A program made the position numbers and the translations under genes. From Ashinkailepas kermadecensis (lineage: Eukaryota; Arthropoda; Thecostraca; Neolepadidae): a DNA stretch of 64,000 nucleotides. Below are positions 1-10,796 of the stretch, piece by piece. The notes under the pieces are model-generated. The model ran no database searches and had not been told where the DNA came from. It worked only from the letters and a program-made list of their open reading frames with translations. The DNA lies in the NCBI GenBank assembly GCA_034440615.1, contig JAOTOM010004123.1, positions 162,288-226,287 of the forward strand. Reading direction: 5' to 3'. Every line of letters starts with the position of its first letter. The stretch's first letter is position 1.

Positions 1-1040
1 ATCGCTTGTACTTCATGACTATAAAAACAACAAACACCATCATGATGATTGTAACATTTGTGATCTGTGCTGTGGTGGGCCATAGCTTATCATCTGTCTG
101 TGCCCATGTATTTAGTAATAGCCAGTGGACAAAAATTTAGAGAAGGCTCAAACTTTCTGTACTTCATGAACTTCACATCTACTGTAGCCTAAGTGATGCC
201 ACATCTACCTTTTTAGCCTAAGTGATGCCAGGTTGCTGGTCTAGGTCACATACAATGTTTGGCTACTGAGTCTACAACACCTTCTTTTCAAATTTAGTTG
301 CTGTGGTGGCTTTATGGATCAGGGCATAGGAGTATGAACAGGGGGGCCAGGGGGGCCATGGCCCACCCACTTTTAAAGTGGGAAGGCCAACAATGCCCCC
401 CCCCCCCACATATACACTTTTGAGACACTTCCTAAAAGTTTCCTAAAGTTTCCAAGTTTCCTAAAAAGCAGCATGCACACATTTGAATATGTGGAAAACT
501 TCCTGTAATCCATAACTAAGTAAAAGTTACACATATCACATCATAGCTCTTCATTTGTTAACTCATGAACACTTTGACATGACCTAACAACAATGCAACT
601 AATTCATGAGTTCCTGTAATGCAACAGTGAAAAAATCACCATTTTGCATGGAAGATCACAGTTAATGAAAGTTTTAGGTTTTCATCCTTGGTGATGACTT
701 TCATCTTTTCATAAACATATTACAAACACAGATGGTCGTTGTTGTGTTGGAACTAAAGTGCATGTTTGCAATGTTTTCATCCTTGTCTTTTGTTTTTCCA
801 GCAGGTATCAATAATCTCACTCTCAGGTGAATATAGAATGAGCTTTGAGACAAATGCATATCATCACAAAACCTAATGGACCTGTAGTGAAGATGTTCCT
901 GGCAGGCTGAAAATTATTGTATAATGAACTAGATGTGTCTATCCTCATGAAGCTAGGCATGAAGTTCACAGTGTATCCTCACAATGCAGAGGATTGTTTA
1001 GCATGATGAACATAAGTGCAGCAATCTATGAATATGTATG
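1..1040. other. Gene-less flank with a poly-C repeat fragment
   Basis: No coding region or RNA gene is apparent. At about 318-420 a fragment begins GGGCATAGGAGTATGAACAG, continues into G-rich and C-rich runs around the palindrome GGGGGCCATGGCCC and ends in a C13 tract. A related start (GGCATAGGAACAGGG) occurs at 10822, inside a LINE copy, so this is probably a dispersed repeat. Confidence 0.45.
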
Positions 1041-1044
1041 AATC

Positions 1045-2702
1045 CATGAAATACAAACTCATAAAGACATAAAAGATCAGTGCAACTATGAGCCACAAGG
1101 GCCCTTCTTGGTTGCACTCTGGACACTGAACCACTTGCCCACCAAATCTGTCGATCAATCCTCCCTGGAATACAGAAAAACAAGCCCCCTATTCTCATAA
1201 TGATTGTCTATGCTGTTTTTAAAGATGTTCAGTGTGTTGCTACTGACAATGGTTCCTGGCAGCTGGTTCCAGTGTTCTACCCTGTTGGTGAAGAAACACT
1301 GCCTTAACCTTGTCCTGTTGTGACTAACTTTAATTTTGAATTGATGACCCCTAATTGTATCATTTCTGTTAAATTTAAACATTTCCTTGTTCCTGACCGT
1401 GAACAAATTTAAAAACCTTGATGAGATCTCCCCTCAGCCTTCTATATCTAAGTGGAAACATATTCAATTTCTTCAATCCTTCCTCATACCAGGTTGCCTA
1501 TACCATTAACCATTTTTGTTGCCCTCTTTTGTACTCTCTAAAAGCCAAAAAACTTTCTCATAACTAGGGGACCAAGCTTGGACACAGTATTCTAAATGTG
1601 GCCCGACATATGCACAGTAAAGCTTCCTGATGACCTCACTTTTGCATGATACATTCCTATGTATTGCCCCAAGCATTCTTAGTGTCTTCTTCCTGGCTTC
1701 TTTGGTCTGTTCTGATGCCCCAAATTTTGTGTTCAAAATAACACCTAAGTCCTTTTCCTGCTGAGTCACAGATAGTACTTGGCCACCCATCAAGTATGGA
1801 GCCTTCATATGCTGCCTACCTACATGCATGACTTTGCACTTATCAAAATTGAACTTCATTTGCCATTTTTCGGACCACCTCACAAGCTCGTCTAAGTCTT
1901 TCTGCAGCAAGACCTGCTCATTGTGCCCTGTTATTGCTCTAAAGACCTTCAAATCATCCGCAAATTTCAAAACCTTACTGCTTAGGCCACATTCAATGTT
2001 ATTTACAAAGATAATGAACAATAGTGGCCCCAGTAATGACCCCTGGAGGACTCCACTAAGAACATTTTGCCATGATCTGAAAGCCACAACTCTATCCATT
2101 TTAGGATGCTACCTGCAATACCACGGCCCTGAAGCTGCATCATTAACCATTTATGGGGTACCTTGTCAAAGGCCTTACTAAAGTCAAGATATGCTACATC
2201 AACCTGATTTCCCTGATCAAATTGTTCTGTAGCAAAATTCAAAAAGTCCGAGAGATTTGTGAGACACGATCTCCCTTTTCTAAACCCATGTTGAGTATCT
2301 TGATTCAATCTGTTTTCTCCCAGAAAACTAACTATTCTATCCTTGATAATTTATTTGAGTACCTTGCAGACTAGGGATGTGAGGCTCACTGTACTATAGT
2401 TTTCAACTTTCCGTCTTTCTAATTCCTTGAAAATAGGAACTACATTTGCCCTTTTGCAATCTGTTGGAATTTCACTTTGTGAAACTGTTCTACAAAATAT
2501 TATAATAACTGGAATTGCCAGTTCCTTTTCAGCTTCCCGCAATACCCTAGCATAAATTCCATCAGGTCCTGCTACCTTGTTTGGCTTTATTTTCCCGATA
2601 TAATTTTAAAAAACATCACTATCAATGAAATCAACATCGTGTATCTGATCACCTGTCACTGAACGGTTGTTCACGGTTGGCAGATTAGTCATATCCTCCA
2701 TC
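1045..2702 (-). pseudogene. CR1/L2-type LINE copy A, reverse transcriptase remnant
   Basis: Reading on the minus strand, broken frames give the fingers and palm of a non-LTR reverse transcriptase: QDTQHGFRKGRSCLTNL, then LDFSKAFDKVPH (motif A), GVLQGSLLGPLLF (motif B, normally GVPQGS), FADDLKVF (motif C), and the C-terminal part with EHWNQLPGTIVSS. The pieces lie in at least three frames, so the copy is dead. The 3' end at about 1061-1081 reads TTTTATGTCTTTATG, the same terminal sequence as copy B. Copy B (3328-5073, plus strand) is an inverted relative covering the same region. The family assignment rests on the RT motif spacing and on the DWN/HWN-LP C-terminal block typical of the CR1/L2 group. 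Confidence 0.8.
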
Positions 2703-2768
2703 AATTAAAGTCCTAAAGTCATAAAGTATTAAGGCTTAATAAGAGCCACAGGGGCCTATCTGGGTTAA
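2703..2768 (-). repeat. CR1-related 3' tail fragment
   Basis: On the minus strand this ends GGCCCCTGTGGCTCTTATTA, then a CTTAATACTTTATGAC-type end. It resembles the CR1 copies' terminal GGGCCCTTGTGGCTCATAG but is a different subfamily. A second copy lies at 55416-55470, also on the minus strand. It abuts the 5' end of copy A. Confidence 0.5.
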
Positions 2769-2868
2769 GCCTATCTAGAAAAGGTACTAGGAATGTACAT
2801 ACTCCCACCCCAATCAATCCCTTATCCCAAGTTCCTAGGAAGCTATATATCCCAGCCTATCTAGCACC

Positions 2869-3240
2869 ACTCACTTGCTACTGCATAACACCCCCAACAA
2901 TCATAAGCTCCTCCCATCACACCCATCGTGCCACCATAGACAATCTCATCGGCATCACATCCAGAAGGTGCCGAATCCACTGCTAGGCACACCCCACACA
3001 AATTCATAAAGCATTCAGACTTAATAAGAGACTCACTTGCTATTGCATAATACACTCAGCAATTACAAACTCCTCCCATCATACCCATTGTGCTACCATA
3101 GACAATCTCATCAGTATCACATCCTGAAGGAAGGTGCTGAATCCACTGCTAGGTACACCCTATGTAAAGTTATAAAGCATTTAGACTTAATAAGAGACTC
3201 ACTTGCTATTGCATAACACACTCAACAATTTCAAACTCCT
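2869..3240. repeat. Tandem repeat, about 164-bp period, 2.3 copies
   Basis: Units start at 2869, 3031 and 3197 with ACTCACTTGCTAYTGCATAA (periods 162 and 166 bp). Each unit ends with ATAAAGCATTYAGACTTAAT, then AAGAG, which resembles the CR1-related tail at 2703-2768. The array may have grown from a LINE-tail sequence. No conserved frame. Confidence 0.75.
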
Positions 3241-3261
3241 CTCAACTCCCAACTCCTCCCT

Positions 3262-3327
3262 GTCCATCAACCCTCCCTGGAATACAGAAAAACAAGCCCC
3301 CTATTCTTTTAATGATTGTCTATACCA
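3262..3327 (-). repeat. CR1/L2 3'-end fragment in inverted orientation
   Basis: The 66 bp match the minus-strand sequence of copy A at about 1155-1215 (CCCTCCCTGGAATACAG and following bases). It abuts copy B, which runs the other way, so the junction at about 3328 joins a 3' piece of one LINE orientation head-on to the body of another. Confidence 0.6.
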
Positions 3328-5073
3328 TGCGTCTTTAAAAAACATGTGAAGATTAAATCAGTGTTTACATTGGAGGATGTGACAAATCTGCCAACTGTGA
3401 ACCACAGCCCAGCAACAGGTGATCAGTTACATGATGTTGATTTCATTGACAGTGATGTTGTTTTGAATTATGTCAGGAAAATAAAGCCAAACAAGGCAGC
3501 AGGACCTGATTGAATCTATGCTAGGGTATTGCGGGAAGCTGAAAAAGAATTGGCAATTCCACTCAGTATAAATATTTTGTAGATCAGTTTTACAAAATGA
3601 AATTCCTACCAATTGGAAAAGGGCAAATGTAGTTCCTATTTTCAAGAAAGGAGAAAGAGGGAAAGTTGAAAACCATAGGCCAGTAAGCCTCACATCACTA
3701 GTCTGCAAGGTACTTGAATCAATTATCAAGGATAAAATAGTTAGTTTTATGGAATGAAACAGAGTGATTCAAGATACTCAGCATGGGTTTAGAAAATGGC
3801 GATCGTGTCTCACAAATCTCTTGGACTTTTTGAATTTTGCTACAGAACAATTTGATAATGGAAATCAGGTTGATGTAGCATATCTTGACTTTAGCAAGGC
3901 CTTTGACAAGGAACCCCATAAACGGTTAATGATGCAGCTTCAGGCCCATGGTATTGTGGGTAACATCCTAAAATGGATAGGGTTGTGGCTTTCAGATAGA
4001 CAGCAGAGAGTGATGCTAAATGGTGCAAAATCATCATGGCAAAATGTTCTTAGTGGAGTCCCCCAAGGGTCAGTACTGGGACCACTATTGTTCATTATGT
4101 TTGTAAATAACATTGAAAGTGGCCTAAGTAGTAAGGTTTTGAAATTTGCAGATGATTTGAAGGTCTTTAGGGCAATAACAGGGCACAATGAGCAGGTCTT
4201 GCTGCAGAAAGACTTAGACGAGCTTGTGAAGTGGTCCAAAAAATGGCAAATGAAATTTATTTTTGATAAGTGCAAAATCATGCATGTAGGTAGGCAGCAT
4301 ATCAAGGCTCCATACTTGATGGGTGGCCAAGTACTATCTGTGGCTCAGCAGGAGAAGGACTTAGGTGTTATTTTTAACACAAAATTGGGGGCATCAGAAC
4401 AGACCAAAGAAGCCAGGAAGAAAGCACTAAGAATGCTTGGGTCAATAAATAGGAATGTATCATACAAAAGTGAGGAAGTCATCAGGAAGCTTTATTGTGC
4501 ATATGTCAGGCCACATCTGGAATATTGTGTCCAAGCTTGGTCCCCTAGTTATGAAAAAGATTGTTGGCTTTTAGAGAGAGTACAAAAGAGGGCAACAAAA
4601 ATGGTGAATGGTATGGGCAATCTGGCATATGAGGAAAGATTGAAGAAATTGAATATGTTTTCACTTAGATATAGAAGGCTGACAGGAGATCTCATCGAGG
4701 TCTTTAAATTTGTTCATGGTCAGGAACAGGGTTATCTCAGGGAACTGTTTGAATTTAACAGAAATGATGCAATTAGAGGTCATCAATTCAAAATTAAAGT
4801 TAATCACAGCAGGACAAGGTTAAGACAGTCCTTCTTCACCAACAGGGTAGTAGAACACTGGAACCAGCTGCCAGAAACCATTGTCAGTAGCAACACACTG
4901 AACATCTTTAACAGCATAGACAATCATTATAAGAATAGGGGGCTTGTTTTTCTGTATTCCAGGGAGAGTTGATCAACACATTTGATGGACAACTGGTTCA
5001 GTGTACAGAGTGCAACCAAGAAGGGCCCTTGTGGCTCATAGTTGCACTGATCTTTTATGTCTTTATGTCTTTG
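3328..5073 (+). pseudogene. CR1/L2-type LINE copy B, 5'-truncated ORF2
   Basis: This encodes the RT and C-terminal region of a non-LTR retrotransposon. A frame of about 400 codons runs from about 3755 to 4972: TQHGFRKWRSCLTNL, LDFSKAFDKEPH (motif A), GVPQGSVLGPLLF (motif B), KFADDLKVF (motif C, intact FADD), EKDLGVIFNTKLG, then the C-terminal block with VVEHWNQLPETIVSS. Upstream, 3328-3754 holds the preceding RT region (IKPNKAAGPD) but is broken by TGA codons at about 3512 and 3752, and the endonuclease is missing. The 3' end is two copies of the octamer TTTATGTC (5054-5069), as expected for the short terminal repeats of CR1-group LINEs. Cannot move itself, but it is the best preserved CR1 copy here. 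Confidence 0.85.
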
Positions 5074-5385
5074 TCATTTAGGTACCCATTATGTATACAT
5101 AATGGATACTTATACATGACAATGAACGCAATGGGCAGACTGAAATTAATTGAGGCCACACCACAGGGTGCTAGGTACCTATGTTAGTTATTTAATGTTT
5201 TTCCATAACCACATATATTGTGGTTAGGTTCATGCACATATGTGTATGAAGGAAATCTGGGAAATCTAGACATGGTGAACCCATGGTAAATAATGCAATT
5301 GAGTACATTACTGGATATTTATAGTAAACAATGTTTAAATGCAGTATTTGTTAATGCTTGCTAACCTGATTAAGTGAATGAATCA

Positions 5386-5567
5386 ATAATTGAGGTGGCC
5401 AAATTAATGTTTGAAATCCTCAAATCCAAGTTCATCAAATCCAAGTTTCAAATCTTTGGATTTGCTGCCAGTTTTTACAACCGAATAAAAAAAAGAAGTT
5501 TCATTGTGTTGTTTTAAATCTTACATTATTCTTCATATGTATACATATATATAGATATATATTTATA

Positions 5568-5620
<53 letters not shown>

Positions 5621-5797
5621 TTATATAGGTATATATATAGATATATATATGAAAAATAATGTAAGATTTAAAACAACATAATGAAACTTCTTTTTTCAAT
5701 TCCGTTGTAAAAACTAGCAGCAAATCCAAAGACCAACTTAGATTTTATGAGTTTGGATTTCAGGATTTCAAACCTTTACTTGGCCATCCCCATAATT
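5386..5797. mobile_element. Foldback (MITE-like) element with a (TA)n core
   Basis: Two arms of about 150 bp face each other: left about 5392-5545, right about 5650-5791. They share TTTGGATTTGCTGCYAGTTT and a GAAGTTTCATTRTGTTGTTT block, and surround a (TA)n tract (5546-5650). The outer ends are GAGGTGGCCAA and TTGGCCATCCCC, flanked by ATAATT on both sides, a possible 6-bp target duplication. No coding capacity. It would form a long hairpin when single-stranded. Confidence 0.7.
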
Positions 5798-6480
5798 TTG
5801 ATTCTTCCCTCCAATCAGACCGAAGCTTAATTATTGAGCCTATGGAGGCGTCCTTCCAGAACGCTTGAGTGCATCCCCACCCCTGTTCAATGAGTTTTTA
5901 GCCGATGGTGTCCTCCAGATTACATGTCCATCAAAAACATCAATTGCCTCCCCCCCCCCCCATTCCACCCAATCAATTTCACGAAGTGACACCCATGCAA
6001 TGGCGGTCACAGGTGACGAGCGGTATTCAGGACACACCCTATACAAACCACTACACACAATAGCGTGGCGACGGTGACATTGCGAATGTCGGAGCAAGAT
6101 GCGTCCATTCAGGACGCACACAATGCCGGAAATAAATTGCAATAAATTGCACACAATGGTGGAGTTAGTAGGTGGAATCAAGGCCATATAGTCAGGTATG
6201 GTCACTAGACGATTTGACCGCTTGGGACTGATTGCTCGTGACGTCACAAGTTCAGTGTAGCCCGATTCCTATGCTGTACAGGGAGCTGTTGCGATTTCCG
6301 AAAAACCATATATGGAATTATATTGCGCCAATTCACATAATTCTTGTACCGAAAGAAGGATCGCTTCGCTTTCTTTCACCAATCTATCTACCGCTTTTGC
6401 TCTAGCAATCCAAACTATCGTGGTATATAGCGTCAGTTTCCTTGTACACCGCATCCCAAACTTCGGGGCCCCCGGAAGCA
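5798..6480. other. No recognised gene; CpG-richer DNA with one CRE octamer
   Basis: Base composition becomes more GC- and CpG-rich than upstream. The palindromic octamer TGACGTCA occurs at 6239-6246. I see no convincing coding frame. Confidence 0.4.
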
Positions 6481-6552
6481 GGCCGTGTGGCGCAATGGTA
6501 TGAGGTCGGGCTCGAAATCCAGAGGTGGCGTTTTCGAATCTCTCCGCCGGCC
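6481..6552 (+). tRNA. tRNA-Ser(CGA)-like sequence, probably pseudogene or SINE head
   Basis: The 72 bp begin GGCCG and end CGGCC, so five acceptor pairs can form. TGGCGCAATGG fits the A-box consensus fully, and CTCGAAA would be an anticodon loop with anticodon CGA. The B-box region (TTTTCGAATCT) fits only in part, the T stem is broken and the long variable arm of a true tRNA-Ser is absent. I therefore favour a decayed tRNA or a tRNA-derived SINE head over a working gene. Confidence 0.45.
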
Positions 6553-7287
6553 ATGATTTTTCGACCGCAAAATTTTGCATTTATTACGTAGAAACCTTAC
6601 TGCATGCCGTTCCTGGGGGTTGGAGTGCACTCCTCTCACACTGACTGACCTGGCCTGGGGCGGGGTTCACGAATCATTCACATGCTAAGCGAACGAGGCA
6701 CGTGGTTACGGCGCCACGTTACTTGCTGCGATCGTGTCTAAATTTTAACACCGCCTGACGATGCAGTACAGCCGCTCCGCTTTGAGCCGTTATAGCAAGC
6801 GTGCGAATTCGCAAAATTATTTCGCAAAAGTAGAGGAGAGAGGGTTGAAGGGTGGGGCGGGCCAGTAACAGGCGACTAAAATTGCCTTATAGCCGCACAC
6901 GGAAATATTTATCCGCTCTCCCCGGATTTAACCCGCCTCATTTCCAGGTGCAGGTCAAACTATGGGTCGCACGTGTTTGTATGTATCCAAATTGGATCCG
7001 TGTGGCACTGGTGCACACAAAGAACCCGACGTCATCTCACGCCTTTTTCCTCCCCGCATCATTAAGTCCTGGAAGATATTATCTGCACGTACTGACTTCC
7101 TCATTTATTTTAATACTCCCTTCAGTGCAATAAGATGCAAGCATATGCATACGTTTGCCATCAGTTTATCCTTCCATTCACTCAAAGCAAAATATTCTCT
7201 CACGGAGGAATCTTCAATCTTCCCCTGACTCCCCCCCCCCCCGCAGTAGGACACCCAAACACACACACACACACAAACTAATCAACT
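6553..7287. other. No recognised gene
   Basis: CpG-containing sequence with a C13 tract near 7230 and an (AC)n run at about 7259-7275. Short frames show no recognisable motif. Confidence 0.4.
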
Positions 7288-7665
7288 TCATTTCCTGGAG
7301 CTGCCGACGTGTTGGCGGATTTGCTTGGCTGCTCGACGCCTGGCGGCTGCCTCGGCCTTAGCCTGGTTTAGCCATCGGAGCCTGATGTGCAGACGGGTGC
7401 TGACCAGCTTCCTGGCGATCCGCCAATCCAGCTCCGGCTCCTTTTGGAGCAGCAGCTCCATCAACCGGAGGACGATCCCTGGCTGCTGGTCAGTGGCCCG
7501 GCCCATGACGAGGTGGAACAGAACCTCAAAGCTCTCAACCACGGACATCCACCGTTCTGATGGCACAACGAGGCCTCCTCTGCTGATGATTCGTATCCAG
7601 CTGGCTGGCACGGTGCTAGGAGGCGCAATGCGCGTGGGCAGGCAGTTAAAAGAATATTACACGGA
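7288..7665 (-). pseudogene. C-terminal fragment resembling P-element/THAP9-like transposase
   Basis: An open stretch of about 125 codons on the minus strand ends at a TTT-CCT-rich stop near 7288. It has an RGGLVVPSERW segment, an acidic-hydrophobic helix region (VESFEVLFHL), and near the end RKLVSTRLHIRLRWLNQ followed by a lysine/arginine-rich tail. The order GGL-x2-PSE, helix, then TR-x-H-x-R-x-R-x-LN, basic tail is what I recall from the C-terminus of P-element/THAP9-like transposon proteins. No ATG heads the frame: an in-frame stop precedes it, and no THAP domain or catalytic segment is visible nearby. It is at best a 3' remnant or last exon. Codon use is GC-rich compared with the surrounding repeats. 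Assignment rests on pattern memory only. Confidence 0.4.
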
Positions 7666-7749
7666 TTACGTCCCGGACCACATCGCCCCAATGAATGATA
7701 TATAATGGCGGAGGTGGCGAAGGTCGGCGCAGCCTGGCCACTGCACTAG

Positions 7750-7757
7750 TGACGTCA
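7750..7757. promoter_or_regulatory. CRE-type octamer TGACGTCA upstream of a small ORF
   Basis: A perfect palindromic CREB/ATF-type site lies 20 bp before an ATG at 7778 that opens a 64-codon frame (MAAAEVTTPWV...). The same octamer occurs at 6239-6246 and 18692-18699. The start context CCTATGGCGG is good, but the short protein is unrecognised. A promoter here is a guess. Confidence 0.25.
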
Positions 7758-7972
7758 CAGCTCAGGAATGTGGACCTATGGCGGCTGCAGAAGTGACAAC
7801 CCCCTGGGTGGAATCCCCCCTCCCCATAGATTCAAGTGGCACCGGAATGGTCTCAAAGTTTGGGGTGGTGGTGAGAAAGACCCTGCTTGGTTATCGGACC
7901 CTTCTTAATCCCGGTAGGGATGAAGAACAGTTTTCTACACTCCAGTTTTTTTTGCCTTTTTCAGCTCTGTAG

Positions 7973-9728
7973 TATAAATATTTTTCCCTGCATCCGTATT
8001 ATTACGGTAACCTCACTACCGCGTCCTCAAGAAAAGGAGCCCTTCTTGTAATGTTGCAGTGCCAAATGCCTAGGCATTAATGTATTTTGAAGAAAAATAG
8101 AATTGATAAAATGTTCCGATATTAATATATGATTCTCTTCAGATGTAAACAGAGAAATAAAGTTAGAATTGTTTCTTCATTTATCTTAGCCTTACATTAA
8201 TAAATTTCACAAATACTGCAGATATTAGCAAACATTGTTTATCAAGAACATGGGATGAAAAATGTCATCCTTATGCTGGCACATTCCAGGAGGATGAAAA
8301 ACACATGAAAATACAGGTGAATTTGTGGATGAATACTGGCGAGCATGATGGATAAATCAAAGATCAAAGCAAATATTTGAACGTCTCATCGTTTTCTACA
8401 CATTATAACAGGACAATAACGCTCTGCCGCGCGCGGTACAAGGAATTATTTGTATGTTCATCTGTGGGCTTTTTCGGCCAGTCTGAAGGATGAAAAATCC
8501 AGGTAAAATCGGGGCTTGATATACGGAAGTGCTACAAATAAATCGCACAACAACTGGGATTTTCCAACTCTCCGTTCATTTTAGTGCGTGAAAATTAGCA
8601 CAAAAACACTTCCGAAGGTATTCCTTATGTGCCATTTTTTTACAACGCAGGAGCTCTTGACGTGTGGATGCTTGGAAAGTATGCTGCAAATGGAGACCAG
8701 TTCCTTGGTGATATGGTAAGGGAATTCTATAAGTGGACAAAAATATAATTATTTCAAGTTCATTTTCTGATTTGAGCACACAAAATACTCGACATGTGCA
8801 CATTTAAGTAAAAATTGTGGTGTTTTTCAATCGCCATTTGTCGATAGCTCACTAGCTTTTTCCGTCGTCACAGGTAACAACCTGAATGCCATAATTCTCC
8901 CTTGTAGTGGAAATATTTGATCCTAGTTTTTTTCATGGCATTCTTTATATTGTTCCAAGTCCTTTCCAGTATAATACCCTCCCAGCCGTGCAGGTTAAAT
9001 ATTAAAAAAAAAAAACAATTGCGAAGTGTGCTTTGTGTTCTGTGGCACTATAATTTGTCACGAAAGCGCAAAACATCGCTGCGCTGAATTTTGTTTACAT
9101 TTCATTGTTTTCATAGCCTTGCATTTGGCATATACGTGCATTCAGTGCAGCGTAAGTTCTATGTGTACTGCCTTGAGCGGAGTTAGCCTTAAACCACCTC
9201 ATCCTACATTGCACAGATGTGTGGTACAATGTGGTTGATGAATATCTCAATCTACATTGGTGATATATTAGTGGCATATCTGCGTGTGCTGTTCGAAGGA
9301 AAGCATATGATCGAGGTAGGGCGAGTGGATTCTAAGGTTGTTCTGCTTTGTTGGGAGGGGCAGATTCAGAGCTGAATGAGGCTGAAATAGATATTGTAGG
9401 GGAGAGACAGTATTGGATCTAAAGAGGCCGAATGGGCCGCCCCCCATGCCCAAAGGGGAACGCCACCTCATCTGCTGGAATGCTACCCCTCTAGCCTCCT
9501 TTCCACCCCCTACTGTTGAAGTGCCACCCGTCCGGGAGGTCGGAGTGCACCCCCCCCCCCCCCCCCCTCTGATCCCTGCTTGCGAGGAAGGCAAGTTAGT
9601 GCCACCCCAGCACATCTTTAGCCTCCACCAGCCCCACAGCTCAGCCACACATACCCTGTAAATTCCTGTATCCGACCCTATTTGAGACTGAATTATGTGA
9701 TGCTGAATATTCCTACAGAGGAGGAGCC
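7973..9728. other. No recognised gene
   Basis: AT-rich unique-looking sequence to about 9240, followed by poly-C-bearing sequence (C20 tract at about 9550). No conserved frame, RNA gene or clear repeat unit recognised. Confidence 0.4.
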
Positions 9729-10660
9729 TTAACACGCGCCCTGAAGGGCCTCTGAGAATTACGCGCACTGGAGGGGGGCGGATTCCGCCCCCCCCCCCTA
9801 AGATCTCGGCTCCTAGTAAAGCTGGAGGAACGAAATTCGCAGGGTGGATGGGCACGGTAGTGAACTCTATTGTGTGCAATTTTCGTGACCTTAGGCCAAT
9901 ATCTTCAAGGTCAAATGAGGTCATATTGGCAAAATTTTCCGGTTTTGCGTGGCTTGGCTTGTCATCGTTATGGATCGCTGTGATTGTGTTTAAATGCTCA
10001 AAAATGGGCATCAGTGATGTTTTGGACATTACTAATGATGCAATGCAGATGATAGACCCAACATTTGACCTCAGGTCACCTATATAGCACCACTTTATCA
10101 GGTCAGTTACCTGTTCCAGTTACCGGAACCGGCCGCCCGCCCGACTGCTTCGTCTGGCAGCTCGGAGCAATCGGCTTGGTGAAGAAGGGAGTGAAGTACA
10201 TGAATAAAGTATGGAAACGCAATGACAAACAGTACAAATGACAACCAGTAGTGCATTTATGGCAACATTCCAGTTGAGCAAGTTTGGTTCCATTAACCTG
10301 TCATGAACTTGACCTGACTTGACCTTGGTGACCTAACATGACCTTGAAACTATACAGCATATCAATATGCATCAAACAAGTCCCTAGTGTTGCCTAGAAC
10401 ACTTCCCTTTTGTCAGTATACTGGGAGCGCATCTGCGCCGATTTTTGTGGTCTGGCGCTATAACATTTTTTGACTTTAGCGGCCCCTAACTTGAAAAATT
10501 TTCCGGAGATTTCCATTTTTCTTATTTTAAACGACGTCCCGTTCATTTTTAAGCAGGTACACCGAAAATCGCGTATATCGACCGGTAATATCTGCAGTTA
10601 TTTGCGAAAAACCGGAGGGGTGGGCGGATTTCGCCCCCCCCCCTCCAGTGCGCGTGTTAA
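9729..10660. mobile_element. TTAA-flanked inverted-repeat element, copy 1
   Basis: Both ends sit directly at TTAA (9729-9732 and 10657-10660), giving a 924-bp element. The left end is CACGCGC..., with GCGCACTGGAGGGGGGCGGA shortly inside. The right end, read in reverse, is CACGCGCACTGGAGGGGGGG, followed by GGCGAAATCCGCC. TTAA target duplication is the hallmark of piggyBac-like (and Kolobok) transposons, but the CACGCGC terminus is not the usual piggyBac CCC start. No transposase frame is present, so it is non-autonomous. Copy 2 is at 41877-42336. Confidence 0.7.
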
Positions 10661-10796
10661 AATGTTGCAAGGTGTGGACAGGGCAGGAATTATGGATCCA
10701 GCACCCAATTATATTGGCATGAGGACAAGTTTAAAAGAAACTATGAATTTACAAAAGAAGTAGCTAAAAGAAGTAGCTAAAGAAACATGAAAGATA

